From: Vreelandella lutescens
GTDB taxonomy: Bacteria > Pseudomonadota > Gammaproteobacteria > Pseudomonadales > Halomonadaceae
NCBI RefSeq assembly: GCF_014640815.1
Contig: NZ_BMHM01000002.1
Coordinates: forward strand, 124,001 to 188,000
Length of the DNA stretch: 64,000 nucleotides
Reading direction: 5' to 3'
Shown here: one piece after another, positions 1 to 8,676 of the stretch
Position numbering within the stretch: the stretch's first letter is position 1
Layout of the letters: each line of letters begins with the position of its first letter
Translations under genes and position numbers: made by a program
Notes under the pieces: model-generated
What the model saw: the letters and a program-made list of their open reading frames with translations, nothing else
Told to the model about the DNA's origin: nothing
Databases searched by the model: none

Positions 1-886
1 GGGCCGCTGGCTCTTCGCTCAGTGTGTACTGTAGGCCTAGCTCGCGGTGTCGTAGCTGCACCTCGCCAGTTTGTTTGACCAGCTTTTGTGCGAGCTGTTC
101 CACCATATAGACAGAGCGGTGCTGGCCGCCGGTACAGCCGATCGCCACGGTCATATAGCTACGTTGACTATTCTGATAGGCAGGTAGCCACTTTTCCAGC
201 CACGCCTGGATATCCTTCGACATTGCCTCGACGATAGGGTAGCCGCTGAGGAAAGCCACGATATTCGCATCTCGTCCCGTATATTGGCGGAGAGTAGGGT
301 CCCAGTAAGGGTTTGGTAGGCAGCGAACATCAAAGACTAAATCGGCATCCATGGGTACACCGCGCTTATAGCCAAACGACTCAAACGTCAGGGTTAACTG
401 ATCTTTTCGTTGGTGAGCGACTTGGTCAGTAATGCGGCGGCGCAGATCATGGACAGATAGGCGTGAGGTGTCGATCAATAAATCGGCGAGATCGCGGATC
501 TCATTGAGTGTTTCTTCCTCTTTATCGATAGCCTCTTCCAAGGTCATGTCGCTATCCCGCGTTAGCGGGTGACGACGGCGAGTCGCGGAGTAGCGCTCCA
601 AAAGAATGCGCGCATCCGTGGTCAGATAGATCACTTGAAAGCGGATTTCCCGCTGACGCAGCTCTTCCAGCAGTGCTGGCAGGCGTTCAAGCGCTGTTGG
701 TAGGTTGCGCGCATCAATGCTAACCGCTATGCGAGTGCGTTCACCCTGTTCTCGTAGCTCATCAATGAGCGAGCCCAACAGCATGGCGGGTAAGTTGTCG
801 ATAGCGTAATAGCCAAGATCCTCCAGCGCTTGTAAGGCGATAGATTTACCGGACCCAGAACGGCCGCTAATGATCACCAGTTGCAT
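1..886 (-). CDS. rapZ: RNase adapter protein RapZ (partial, 3' end outside window)
   Basis: The reading frame runs from an ATG at 886 off the left edge without a stop, giving 295 codons; E. coli RapZ is 284 residues, so only a short C-terminal tail is missing. A P-loop (GRSGSGKS, residues 8-15) opens the protein, and the C-terminal domain carries the conserved FGYKRGVP and GCTGGQHRS stretches. In enterobacteria RapZ binds small RNAs of the GlmZ type and presents them to RNase E, tuning glucosamine-6-phosphate synthesis. It follows ptsN, as in the usual rpoN-hpf-ptsN-rapZ operon. Whether a GlmZ-like target exists here cannot be seen. Confidence 0.95.
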   Translation of the reverse strand, partial: MQLVIISGRSGSGKSIALQALEDLGYYAIDNLPAMLLGSLIDELREQGERTRIAVSIDARNLPTALERLPALLEELRQREIRFQVIYLTTDARILLERYSATRRRHPLTRDSDMTLEEAIDKEEETLNEIRDLADLLIDTSRLSVHDLRRRITDQVAHQRKDQLTLTFESFGYKRGVPMDADLVFDVRCLPNPYWDPTLRQYTGRDANIVAFLSGYPIVEAMSKDIQAWLEKWLPAYQNSQRSYMTVAIGCTGGQHRSVYMVEQLAQKLVKQTGEVQLRHRELGLQYTLSEEPAA

Positions 887-952
887 AGCGTTTCTCTTGG
901 CTTTTAAACGTGGAAATAAGTAGTGGCTGCGCTGTATGAATCCGCTAAAACC

Positions 953-1420
953 TTACGCTGCTTGCTCTCGAATCTTAGCGGTCATCAATGCCAGAAGCTC
1001 TCGTTGGCTGCTGGCCTTACGCAACTGCTGACGCGTGTTGGCATCGTTCATGATAGTGGCTACTTGGCCCAGTAGCGCAAGATGAGTGTCATCTGCCTCT
1101 TCTGGTACCAGTAAAACAAAGACCAAGTCCACTGGGTCGCCATCAATGGCGTCAAAATCGACTGGCTCCGCGAGTTTTAAAAAGCCAGCGATAGGTGCGC
1201 TGCAGTGGGGGCTGCGAGCGTGGGGGATAGCAACCCCGTTGCCTATCCCCGTACTGCCTAGACGCTCGCGACCAATAAGGCGACTAAACACCTCTTGGCT
1301 GTCTAGGCTGGGTGTGTTTTGGGCGATAAAGGTGCTGAAGAACTCCAGCACCCGTTTTTTGCTGCCCCCGGGCACATCATAGAGCACGCGCTCCGGGGGG
1401 AGGATGGTTTCCAACGTCAT
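953..1420 (-). CDS. ptsN: PTS IIA-like nitrogen regulatory protein PtsN (EIIA-Ntr)
   Basis: This 155-residue EIIA domain is the terminal phospho-acceptor of the nitrogen phosphotransferase system (PtsP-PtsO-PtsN), which links carbon and nitrogen status to potassium transport and stress responses. The phosphorylated histidine is H67 in the motif GVAIPHARSPH. The open frame extends upstream to 1492, into hpf, but the product beginning MTLETILPPERV at 1420 matches family length and starts just after the hpf stop codon (1425-1427), so I chose it. It is followed by rapZ on the same strand. Confidence 0.95.
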   Translation of the reverse strand: MTLETILPPERVLYDVPGGSKKRVLEFFSTFIAQNTPSLDSQEVFSRLIGRERLGSTGIGNGVAIPHARSPHCSAPIAGFLKLAEPVDFDAIDGDPVDLVFVLLVPEEADDTHLALLGQVATIMNDANTRQQLRKASSQRELLALMTAKIREQAA

Positions 1421-1424
1421 TGAG

Positions 1425-1733
1425 TTAACGCACGCCAGCGCCCTGGGCGCGAGCTTGTGCTTTTTCCTTATGTTTAACGAGTTGACGATCAATTTTGTCC
1501 GCTAGCGCATCAATGGCGGCATACATGTCGTTATCAAGCGCTTCGGCGTGAAGGTCTGCTCCGGCGGCATGCAGTGTGCAGGCTGCCTGCTGGCGCTCCT
1601 TCTCAACAGATAAGGTTACTTGCACCGTGGTGATGTTGTCGTAATGGCGTTCGACGCGTTCCAGCTTTTCGTTAACGTAGTCACGCAAGGCGTCAGTCAG
1701 TTCAACGTGATGACCAGTGATGTTTACTTGCAT
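1425..1733 (-). CDS. hpf: Ribosome hibernation promoting factor, short form
   Basis: A 102-residue protein of the HPF/RaiA (sigma-54 modulation) family, beginning MQVNITGHHVELTDALRDYV. The short length places it with HPF of E. coli (about 95 residues) and not with the long dimerising form. These proteins bind the 30S decoding region and promote 100S ribosome dimers in stationary phase. The highly charged C-terminal tail (KHKEKAQARAQGAG) is typical. A good ribosome site (AAGGAG) lies about 9 nt before the ATG at 1733. It sits between rpoN and ptsN, its usual place. Confidence 0.95.
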   Translation of the reverse strand: MQVNITGHHVELTDALRDYVNEKLERVERHYDNITTVQVTLSVEKERQQAACTLHAAGADLHAEALDNDMYAAIDALADKIDRQLVKHKEKAQARAQGAGVR

Positions 1734-1830
1734 TGACGTGCTCCTTATCCATCGGGCTGTACTTCGATTGTAACCCTTTTTGAGCTATTGCAAAGCCCTC
1801 ACGACGAGTTTGTATCAGCGTACCGTTTAA

Positions 1831-3246
1831 CTAGCGTAAACGGCGGCGCTCACTCGATGAAGGAATACCCATCGACTCGCGATATTTCGCCACTGTGCGT
1901 CGTGCAACGCTAATACCGCCCTCTTCCAGCAGCGTCACCAAGCGGCTATCTGACAGCGGCTTGCCAGACGACTCTTCCTGGATCAGCTTTTTGATACGCG
2001 CGCGAATGGCAGTGCTAGAGTGGCTGTCACCGCCGTCTTGGCCGCTCACTTGGCTTGAGAAGAAGTACTTGAGCTCAAATACGCCCCGGGGCGTATGAAT
2101 GAATTTCTGGGTGGTCACACGGGAAATGGTGGATTCATGCATTTCTACCGCTTCGGCAATATCCGCCAGAATCAGCGGCTTCATCGCCTCCTCACCATGC
2201 TCTAGAAAGCCAATCTGGCGCGCTATGATCTCGCGGCCGACGCGTAACAGCGTGTCGTTACGGCTGGAGAGGCTTTTGATTAGCCAGCGCGCTTCTTGCA
2301 AGTGCTCTTTGAGGAACTGGTTGTCTTGGCTTTTATCCGCCCGTTTGATCAAGCTGGCGTAATCGGGCTGAATGCGCAATCGCGGTAGCGCTTCTGGATT
2401 TAGCTCTAAATGCCAGCCTTCATGATCATGACGCACCACTAAATCAGGGGTGATATAGCTGTCGTCGGTGATGCCGTAGGCGCTGCCAGGGCGTGGGTCA
2501 AGGCTGCGAATTAAACGGATGACATCATCAAGCTGCTCGTCATCCAGGCTTAAACGCCGTTTGAGTAACCGCATATCATCTTTGCCCAGCGCTTCTAGAA
2601 ACTGGCGCACCAGTCGTTTAGCGGGCATCAATAGCGGTGTATCTTCGGGTAGTGCCGCGAGCTGCAGCATTAAGCATTCGCGTAGGTCGCGGGCAAACAC
2701 GCCAGTGGGCTCAAATTGCTGTAAGCGCAACAGTGTGTTTTCCACTTCCCGTTGGCTTAAGCTGTCGTGGCCTTGGGCTTTTAACCCTTCACGGATGTCG
2801 TTAAGCGGTTGGGTGAGATAACCATTGGCATCTAGTGCATCAATCAGACTTTCCGCGATTGCATATTCCCGCGGGCTGAAGTCGGTCATGGCCAGTTGCC
2901 ATAGCAGGTGACCGTGAAGGCTTTGTCCAGCGGCTTGGCGCTCAAAGTCAGGCCCTTCACTGCTGCCGCCCAGGCTGCCCATGTCTTGGTAGGTGTCCGA
3001 CCAGTCGCTGTCTACAGAGAGCTCATTAGGAATGCTCTCAGACCACTCGGCCTCTTGAGGCTCGCTGACCGCCTGCTCACCAAACTCGTCCTCTTGCTCG
3101 AGCATGGGATTGGCATCCAGCGCTTGCTGAATTTCTTGACGAAGGTCCAGCGTCGATAGCTGTAGCAGAGCGATCGCCTGCTGCAGCTGAGGTGTCATGG
3201 TCAGCTGTGTGCCGATACGCAATTGGAGAGAAGCTTTCATGACCAT
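1831..3246 (-). CDS. rpoN: RNA polymerase sigma-54 factor RpoN
   Basis: A full-length sigma-54 of 471 residues. Region I is the Gln/Leu-rich activator-responsive N terminus (MKASLQLRIGTQLTMTPQLQ), followed by the acidic region II and the core-binding and DNA-binding domains. The RpoN box ARRTVAKYRE, which reads the -24 promoter element, is at residues 448-457. The start may be the ATG at 3246 or the one two codons later at 3240, where most homologues begin. A near-consensus sigma-54 promoter on the same strand lies about 60 nt upstream (3307-3322), so the gene may respond to its own product. Confidence 0.97.
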   Translation of the reverse strand: MVMKASLQLRIGTQLTMTPQLQQAIALLQLSTLDLRQEIQQALDANPMLEQEDEFGEQAVSEPQEAEWSESIPNELSVDSDWSDTYQDMGSLGGSSEGPDFERQAAGQSLHGHLLWQLAMTDFSPREYAIAESLIDALDANGYLTQPLNDIREGLKAQGHDSLSQREVENTLLRLQQFEPTGVFARDLRECLMLQLAALPEDTPLLMPAKRLVRQFLEALGKDDMRLLKRRLSLDDEQLDDVIRLIRSLDPRPGSAYGITDDSYITPDLVVRHDHEGWHLELNPEALPRLRIQPDYASLIKRADKSQDNQFLKEHLQEARWLIKSLSSRNDTLLRVGREIIARQIGFLEHGEEAMKPLILADIAEAVEMHESTISRVTTQKFIHTPRGVFELKYFFSSQVSGQDGGDSHSSTAIRARIKKLIQEESSGKPLSDSRLVTLLEEGGISVARRTVAKYRESMGIPSSSERRRLR

Positions 3247-3306
3247 CTGAGAACCACTCGTTAATCAGAAAGCTCCACCCTAGAGCGAGTTATGGCTCGG
3301 TGCAAG

Positions 3307-3322
3307 TGCAATAAGCATGCCA
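3307..3322 (-). promoter_or_regulatory. Candidate sigma-54 (-24/-12) promoter upstream of rpoN
   Basis: Read on the minus strand this is TGGCATGCTTATTGCA. The sigma-54 consensus is TGGCAYG-N4-TTGCW with GG and GC separated by exactly 10 nt; both the bases and the spacing match. Transcription would start near 3295, about 50 nt before the rpoN start codon, in the short gap between lptB and rpoN. No enhancer site was identified, so function is an inference. Confidence 0.6.
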
Positions 3323-3351
3323 CTAAAAGAAAAGTTTGTGCGGGTCGCGTA

Positions 3352-4110
3352 TTAAAGGCGGAAATCTGCCCCTAGATAGACCTCTCGAACCTTCTGGTTA
3401 TTGAGTATTTCCTGGGAGTTTCCACTGGCAATGATATGTCCGTCGCCAACAATGTAGGCAATATCACAAATATCCAGCGTTTCACGCACGTTGTGGTCGG
3501 TAATCAATACGCCAATATGGCGTTTCTTCAGTGCTCGAATGATGGTTTTGATTTCACCGACGGAAATAGGGTCTACCCCTGCAAAGGGTTCATCCAGCAG
3601 AATAAAAGCGGGCTCGGTGGCCAAGGAGCGGGCGATTTCCACCCGTCGACGCTCGCCCCCGGAAAGGCTCATGCCCAGGTTGTCGCGAATGTGGGTAATG
3701 TGGAAATCTTCTAGCAAGGATTCAAGGCGTGCTTCTCGGGCGCTGCGGTCCAGCTCTTTACGCGTCTCCAGGATCGCCATGATGTTATCGGCCACCGAAA
3801 GCTTGCGAAAAATGGAGGCTTCTTGGGGCAGGTAGCCAATTCCTGCTATCGCGCGCTCATGCATAGGCGCGTGAGTGAGATCCAGGTCGTCAATGCCGAC
3901 ACTACCTGCATCGGATTTGACTAGCCCCACAATCATGTAGAACGACGTGGTTTTGCCAGCACCATTAGGGCCCAGTAGCCCAACGACGCTGCCCTGGGTG
4001 ATTTCTAGATTAATATCTTTTACAACACGGCGACGTTTGTAGCTCTTCGCTAAATGATGCGCGTAGAGCGTTTTCACCGGGGTAGAATCTGTGGGGGTTG
4101 ATGCTGCCAC
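3352..4110 (-). CDS. lptB: LPS export ABC transporter ATP-binding protein LptB
   Basis: This 252-residue cytoplasmic ATPase powers LptFG extraction of lipopolysaccharide from the inner membrane and its transfer through LptC and LptA. Walker A is GPNGAGKT at residues 47-54, followed by the Q-loop region ([12 protein letters not shown]), the signature LSGGERRR near residue 149, Walker [11 protein letters not shown] and the H-loop (LITDHNV). It is about ten residues longer than E. coli LptB, at the N terminus. It follows lptA by 11 nt in the kdsD-kdsC-lptC-lptA-lptB operon. LptF and LptG are not in the window, as is usual. Confidence 0.97.
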   Translation of the reverse strand: MAASTPTDSTPVKTLYAHHLAKSYKRRRVVKDINLEITQGSVVGLLGPNGAGKTTSFYMIVGLVKSDAGSVGIDDLDLTHAPMHERAIAGIGYLPQEASIFRKLSVADNIMAILETRKELDRSAREARLESLLEDFHITHIRDNLGMSLSGGERRRVEIARSLATEPAFILLDEPFAGVDPISVGEIKTIIRALKKRHIGVLITDHNVRETLDICDIAYIVGDGHIIASGNSQEILNNQKVREVYLGADFRL

Positions 4111-4121
4111 GTGGCCGCTCC

Positions 4122-4616
4122 CTATTGTTCAGGCTGAAGTGTCATACGGATACGCTGGTTGTCACTGCCGCTAACATCAGAGCGTGCTTGAACCACTTCC
4201 TGGTCAATAAAATACTCTAAGCGCCCGCCCTGAAAACGGTCCCCTTGCTGGGTCAGCTCTGCCTGATCGATTAACTCTACCCGACGCTCTGATACGTGGT
4301 AGATAATCCGCCGTGCCCAGCCTTCCATGGGCGTTTCTTGGTCATCCAGCTGGTTGCGTAAGTAGGCACGTTCGCCGGTAGCGATGGCTTGAGAAAGCTC
4401 ACCAGCATCATTGCGCAGGATCTCTACGCGTTCGCCGCGCAATTGCATTTCGCCCTGGCGAATATCCACATTGCCGGAATAGACGGCTGTGCCTGCCCGC
4501 TGGTCGAGGTCGAGGCGGTCAGCTTCTACCTGGATCGGTGCTTGACTTTGAGCCAGGGCAGCAGTGGCTAGCGGTAGGGTCAGTGCAAAGAGGGCAGTGC
4601 GGATTGAGGCATTCAT
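4122..4616 (-). CDS. lptA: Periplasmic LPS bridge protein LptA (LptH)
   Basis: A 164-residue exported protein with a clear signal peptide ([22 protein letters not shown], cleavage after about residue 23), followed by the OstA-type beta-jellyroll domain ([19 protein letters not shown]...). It polymerises into the periplasmic bridge that carries lipopolysaccharide from LptC to LptD. The Pseudomonas orthologue is often called LptH. It lies 8 nt after lptC and just before lptB. Confidence 0.95.
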   Translation of the reverse strand: MNASIRTALFALTLPLATAALAQSQAPIQVEADRLDLDQRAGTAVYSGNVDIRQGEMQLRGERVEILRNDAGELSQAIATGERAYLRNQLDDQETPMEGWARRIIYHVSERRVELIDQAELTQQGDRFQGGRLEYFIDQEVVQARSDVSGSDNQRIRMTLQPEQ

Positions 4617-4624
4617 CGCGACTC

Positions 4625-5197
4625 CTAGGGGGAACGAGTGGCAGGCGGATGGACGCCGCGCACGTTGTTGGTCAAACGGACCTGGCTGTCATCTAGCCAC
4701 ACATCCATACGTGATGCTTCCATGCGCTGAGGCGGCTGTTGCAGTAACACGGGCGTATCACTCCAGGCATGGCGCGTGACGCCATCATAGTTTAATTGCT
4801 CTGTGTCGAGCTGCCAGCCCTCTTCCGGGGCGAGTAGTCGCGCAGAGCCGTTGAGTGTCAGTGCCTGGGTGTCGGTGTTTAAGGTCCCGGTGTTTGAGGT
4901 GGCTAGCCACTCTCGCTGTTCGCTGTCAAACAGCGTGGCGCGTGGTGATGTTACGTCAGTGATGGCGGTTTGTGGGGTATGCACCAGTCGTGGGGCGACC
5001 AAGGACTGTTGAATAGCGCCCGATTCGCCAAATAGGGTAATCTCGGCGTTCTCTAATGCGTGCCCGGGCTCCTGGGCACGTGCCTCCTGGTCAATCTCAC
5101 TCTCCTGGGGGCCACGGGGGTCTAGCCAGACGAGGACGCCGCCTAAGGCGACGACCATCACCGTGATCCAAACCCGCTTTTTTACCCTAAAGCCCAT
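4625..5197 (-). CDS. lptC: LPS export protein LptC
   Basis: The 190-residue product starts MGFRVKKRVWITVMV, with a single N-terminal membrane anchor (about residues 8-24), and then a periplasmic LptC/OstA-like fold. I chose the ATG at 5197 because it overlaps the kdsC stop codon in a TAATG junction and gives the usual length; the frame stays open to 5269 but that part lies inside kdsC. LptC receives lipopolysaccharide from the LptB2FG extractor and passes it to LptA. Confidence 0.93.
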   Translation of the reverse strand: MGFRVKKRVWITVMVVALGGVLVWLDPRGPQESEIDQEARAQEPGHALENAEITLFGESGAIQQSLVAPRLVHTPQTAITDVTSPRATLFDSEQREWLATSNTGTLNTDTQALTLNGSARLLAPEEGWQLDTEQLNYDGVTRHAWSDTPVLLQQPPQRMEASRMDVWLDDSQVRLTNNVRGVHPPATRSP

Positions 5198-5739
5198 TAT
5201 GAGTGCCCGTGTAGGTACGTATCGAGCACGGCATCCCAGTGCCCTTGAGAGGTTAACAGCGTATCGCAAATTTCACGCACCGCTCCATGGCCGCCAAGAC
5301 GATCGGTGATCCAGTCGGCGTGGGTGTGCATGTAATCCGGAGCGTTAGGCACTGTAATGCCCACACCAGCACGTTTGATGGGCGCAAGATCGGGAAGGTC
5401 GTCACCGCAGTAAGCAACTTGCTCTAAGGTGATGTCGAGGCGTTGGCAGAGTGCCCGCAGCGTGGTCAGCTTATCTTCACACCCCTGATATACATGGCTA
5501 ATGCCTAAAGCGACCGCCCGTTGGCTGACCATTGGTGAGTCGCGGCCAGTGATGAGGGCGACATGGATGCCAACGCGCTTCAGCAGTTTCAGGCCATGCC
5601 CATCTTGGGTGTGAAACGCTTTAATTTCGATGCCGTCGGCCTGAAAGTAGAGGCGACCATCGGTCAGTATGCCGTCTACATCCAGGGCAAGCAGTTTTAC
5701 GCGGCGAAGCCGGTCGAGTAGTGCATCAGGTAGGGCCAT
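5197..5739 (-). CDS. kdsC: 3-deoxy-D-manno-octulosonate 8-phosphate phosphatase KdsC
   Basis: A 180-residue HAD-superfamily phosphatase of the small tetrameric KdsC type, which lacks a large cap domain. The catalytic DxD motif is D20-V-D22 in DVDGILTDG; further HAD motifs are visible at LITGRDS and YCGDDLPDL. It releases phosphate from Kdo-8-phosphate to give Kdo for the lipopolysaccharide inner core. Between kdsD and lptC it forms part of one Kdo-supply and LPS-export operon. Confidence 0.97.
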   Translation of the reverse strand: MALPDALLDRLRRVKLLALDVDGILTDGRLYFQADGIEIKAFHTQDGHGLKLLKRVGIHVALITGRDSPMVSQRAVALGISHVYQGCEDKLTTLRALCQRLDITLEQVAYCGDDLPDLAPIKRAGVGITVPNAPDYMHTHADWITDRLGGHGAVREICDTLLTSQGHWDAVLDTYLHGHS

Positions 5740-5783
5740 ATAGCCTCCATAACATCCATGGCAAAAAAAGCGTCATTACGCCG

Positions 5784-6806
5784 TTAAATCACACCGCTGG
5801 CGAGCAGGTCGTGCATATGCAGCGCGCCAATCGGGCGTTGCTGTTCATCCACCACTGCGAGGGCGGTAATCCGGCTGTCTTCCATAATACGAACGGCTTC
5901 GGCGGCCAGCACGTCAGGGCCAATGCGTTTGCCTGGACGTGTCATAACATCGTCAACGCATACGTCGCGTAAGTCATGGAATTGGTCAAGCGTGCGGCGC
6001 AGGTCACCATCGGTATATACCCCTGCAAGGCGGCCTTCGCTATCCACTACACAGGTGAAGCCAAGACCCTGGCGGGTAATTTCTAATAGCGCATCGCGCA
6101 GCGGGCTGCCTAAGGCAACCTGCGGTAGCCGCGCGCCATCGTGCATCAGATCTCGTACGCGTAGAAGTAGCCGCTTACCCAGGCTGCCGCCGGGGTGAGA
6201 CAGGGCAAAGTCTTCAGCAGTAAAGCCACGTGCTTCAAGTAGCGCGACAGCCAGCGCGTCGCCCAGGGCGAGTGCCGCTGTCGTAGAGCTGGTGGGTGCC
6301 AAATCAAGGGGGCACGCTTCACGCTCTACGCCACTATCTAAGTGGGCGTCAGCATGTCGCGCCAGGGTCGAGCCTGGGCGTCCTGTCATGCTCACCAGCG
6401 GTGTGCCAAGCCGTTTGAGTAGCGGCAGCAGGGCGGTGACTTCGGCTGTTTCTCCGGAGTTGGAGAGGGCGAGTACCACATCAGCGCGGGTAATCATGCC
6501 TAAGTCACCGTGGCTGGCTTCGCCGGGGTGAACAAAAAAAGCAGGAGTGCCGGTGCTGGCAAGGGTCGCGGCCAGCTTGCCTGCAATATGCCCAGATTTA
6601 CCCATGCCGGTGACGACGACACGGCCCTGGCAGGCAAGAATCAGTTGGCAGGCGTGGTCAAAGCCTTCATCTAGCTTGGCTTGCAGGCCCCCAATAGCCG
6701 CCTGCTCGATTTGCAAGGTGCGCAGCGCACTTTCACGCAGTTGGCTGGGTGTAGAGAGTGGCTGGCGCATGAGGTGTCTCGTTTTCATGATGTGGTTGGG
6801 TGACAA
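5784..6806 (-). CDS. kdsD: D-arabinose 5-phosphate isomerase KdsD
   Basis: The protein has an N-terminal SIS sugar-isomerase domain (GMGKSGHIAGKLAATLASTGTP; SNSGETAE) and two C-terminal CBS domains (from about residue 225; VRDLMHDGARLP and VDDVMTRPGKRIG). It converts ribulose-5-phosphate to arabinose-5-phosphate, the first committed substrate of Kdo synthesis. The start is uncertain: ATG codons at 6806, 6788 and 6770 are all in frame, and the last two fit the usual length (about 326-334 residues) best. It is transcribed divergently from the mla operon. Confidence 0.95.
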   Translation of the reverse strand: MSPNHIMKTRHLMRQPLSTPSQLRESALRTLQIEQAAIGGLQAKLDEGFDHACQLILACQGRVVVTGMGKSGHIAGKLAATLASTGTPAFFVHPGEASHGDLGMITRADVVLALSNSGETAEVTALLPLLKRLGTPLVSMTGRPGSTLARHADAHLDSGVEREACPLDLAPTSSTTAALALGDALAVALLEARGFTAEDFALSHPGGSLGKRLLLRVRDLMHDGARLPQVALGSPLRDALLEITRQGLGFTCVVDSEGRLAGVYTDGDLRRTLDQFHDLRDVCVDDVMTRPGKRIGPDVLAAEAVRIMEDSRITALAVVDEQQRPIGALHMHDLLASGVI

Positions 6807-6841
6807 GTAAGAATAACATCTTGGCGCGGTGTTTAGCTAAA

Positions 6842-6887
6842 GCATGCCCCTTAGCCAGCGGGATTTGCTGGCGCTGCCCGGGCATGC
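6842..6887. repeat. Nested inverted repeat between kdsD and mlaF
   Basis: Outer arms GCATGCCC (6842-6849) and GGGCATGC (6880-6887) enclose inner arms GCCAGC (6854-6859) and GCTGGC (6867-6872). Both arm pairs are perfect. The element lies in the divergent kdsD/mla spacer, in the 5' leader of one or both transcripts. It could be an operator, a leader hairpin or an extruding cruciform; nothing in the sequence decides. Confidence 0.5.
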
Positions 6888-6970
6888 CTTGTGCAGCAGT
6901 GATTTGCGCGACTGTTACTGAGAGTAGCGTTAGGATACGATGTTCGATAATATTTCGAAAACACTGTTTT

Positions 6971-7001
6971 TTAAACTGCCCGCGCTTAGCCGGTTTATAC
7001 T
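6971..7001 (+). promoter_or_regulatory. Possible mla operon promoter
   Basis: A good -10 hexamer, TATACT, is at 6996-7001, about 38 nt before the mlaF start codon. The -35 is poor: TTAAAC at 6971-6976 would need a 19-nt spacer. This is a tentative call based mainly on the -10 element and position. Confidence 0.35.
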
Positions 7002-7038
7002 GACGCGCTTTGGCATCGAGATGAAGGTCAATCAGCAT

Positions 7039-7860
7039 ATGACGGATGTTCCCTTCATACAGGTCGAAGATATTCACTTTTCCCGTGGCGATAACGATAT
7101 TTTTCGCGGCGTGAGTATGATTATCCCGCGTGGCAAGGTCACCGCGATTATGGGGCCAAGCGGCACGGGTAAAACGACGCTGTTGAAGCTTATAGGTGGT
7201 CAGCTCACTCCCGATCGTGGGCGCATTCTTATTGATGGGCAGGATGTGCACCGTCTCTCGCGTAAGGCGTTGTTTGCGCTACGCAAGCGGATGGGCATGC
7301 TGTTCCAGAGTGGTGCCCTGTTTTCGGATCTTGATGTATTCGAGAACGTTGCTTTCCCGCTGCGAGTGCATACGGATCTTCCCGATACCATGATTCGCGA
7401 CTTGGTCTTGTTAAAGCTTCAGGCGGTAGGGCTGAGAGGCGCACGGCATCTAACCCCCGCTGAGCTTTCCGGTGGTATGGCGCGCCGTGTGGCGTTGGCG
7501 CGGGCCGTGGCGCTGGACCCTGAGCTGATTCTCTATGATGAGCCTTTTGTCGGTCAGGACCCTATTTCGATGGGCGTTCTGGTGCAACTGATTAAGCGGC
7601 TTAATCAAGCGCTTTCGCTGACGTCGGTCGTGGTGTCACATGATATTAAAGAGACGCTGAGTATTGCGGATTATCTCTATCTAATAGCAGATGGTCAGGT
7701 GGTGGCTCACGGCTCCCCAAGTACGCTGGAGGTGAACCAAGATCCTCGGGTAAGCCAGTTTATGCACGGCGAGCCAGATGGTCCGGTGCCGTTTCACTAT
7801 CCCGCAGAGACGCTCTACAGGGATATCCTTGGTCACGATTTAGCGATAAAGGCAGGGTAG
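7039..7860 (+). CDS. mlaF: Phospholipid ABC transporter ATP-binding protein MlaF
   Basis: A 273-residue ATPase of the Mla system, which keeps phospholipids out of the outer leaflet of the outer membrane. Walker A GPSGTGKT, signature ELSGGMARR, and Walker B LILYDEPFVGQDP are all present; SGGM instead of SGGQ is typical of MlaF. The open frame reaches back to 6940, but the start MTDVPFIQVEDIHFSRG at 7039 matches family length and has GAAGG 11 nt upstream. ATG 7021 is an alternative. It heads the operon mlaFEDCB. Confidence 0.95.
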   Translation: MTDVPFIQVEDIHFSRGDNDIFRGVSMIIPRGKVTAIMGPSGTGKTTLLKLIGGQLTPDRGRILIDGQDVHRLSRKALFALRKRMGMLFQSGALFSDLDVFENVAFPLRVHTDLPDTMIRDLVLLKLQAVGLRGARHLTPAELSGGMARRVALARAVALDPELILYDEPFVGQDPISMGVLVQLIKRLNQALSLTSVVVSHDIKETLSIADYLYLIADGQVVAHGSPSTLEVNQDPRVSQFMHGEPDGPVPFHYPAETLYRDILGHDLAIKAG

Positions 7861-8661
7861 ATGCAGTCTAAATTCTCACACTACGCGGCGCGAGTGATTG
7901 GTCTAGGGCGTAAAGGGTGCGATGTGGTCGAGGCCCTTGGGCGCGCCACGGTATTTCTCGCCCAGTCGGCCGTCGGTGTGCCCTCACGAGAAGGGTGGTC
8001 GCTTTGGCTACGTCAAATGCACTTTGTGGGTGTGTTGTCGCTGGCTATCGTGCTGGTGTCAGGGCTGTTTATTGGTATGGTGCTGGCGCTGCAGGGATAC
8101 ACCATTTTGGTGGATTTCGGCGCGGAACAGGCGCTGGGTCAAATGGTGGCGTTATCGCTTCTACGTGAACTGGCCCCAGTGGTGGCAGCGCTGCTGTTTG
8201 CGGGGCGAGCGGGGTCGGCTTTGACCGCTGAGATTGGCTTAATGAAGGCTACCGAACAGCTCACCAGTATGGAGATGATCGGTGTAGACCCGTTGCGTCG
8301 TGTGGTGGCACCCAGGCTTTGGGCAGGCTTTGTGGCGCTGCCTATTCTCACCGTCGGCTTTAGCGTGGTGGGTATCTGGGGCGGTTACTTGGTAGGCGTT
8401 GAGTGGTTGGGGGTCTTTGAAGGCTCTTACTGGAGCAACATGCAGGCCAGTGTCTCGTTTATCGATGACATTGGTAACGGCATGATCAAAAGTGTGGTGT
8501 TCGCGCTTGTGGTGACCTGGATTGCCGTGTTTCAGGGGTATGATTTAGTGCCTACGTCAGAAGGGATTTCTCGAGCGACAACGCGTACGGTGGTGTACTC
8601 CTCACTGGCGGTGTTGGGGCTGGATTTCGTTTTAACCGCCGTCATGTTCGGCGGCCTTTAA
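7861..8661 (+). CDS. mlaE: Phospholipid ABC transporter permease MlaE
   Basis: A 266-residue integral inner-membrane permease of the MlaE/YrbE family with several hydrophobic segments and the conserved cytoplasmic region [19 protein letters not shown] (about residues 120-138). Its ATG directly follows the mlaF stop codon, so translation is probably coupled. It forms the membrane core of MlaFEDB. Confidence 0.96.
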   Translation: MQSKFSHYAARVIGLGRKGCDVVEALGRATVFLAQSAVGVPSREGWSLWLRQMHFVGVLSLAIVLVSGLFIGMVLALQGYTILVDFGAEQALGQMVALSLLRELAPVVAALLFAGRAGSALTAEIGLMKATEQLTSMEMIGVDPLRRVVAPRLWAGFVALPILTVGFSVVGIWGGYLVGVEWLGVFEGSYWSNMQASVSFIDDIGNGMIKSVVFALVVTWIAVFQGYDLVPTSEGISRATTRTVVYSSLAVLGLDFVLTAVMFGGL

Positions 8662-8676
8662 AGGTGGAGTAATGTC

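Noticed and set aside
6733..7251. 172-codon minus-strand frame across the kdsD/mla spacer
   Set aside because: It overlaps the start of kdsD in the same direction but another frame and runs antisense to mlaF; no recognisable domain.
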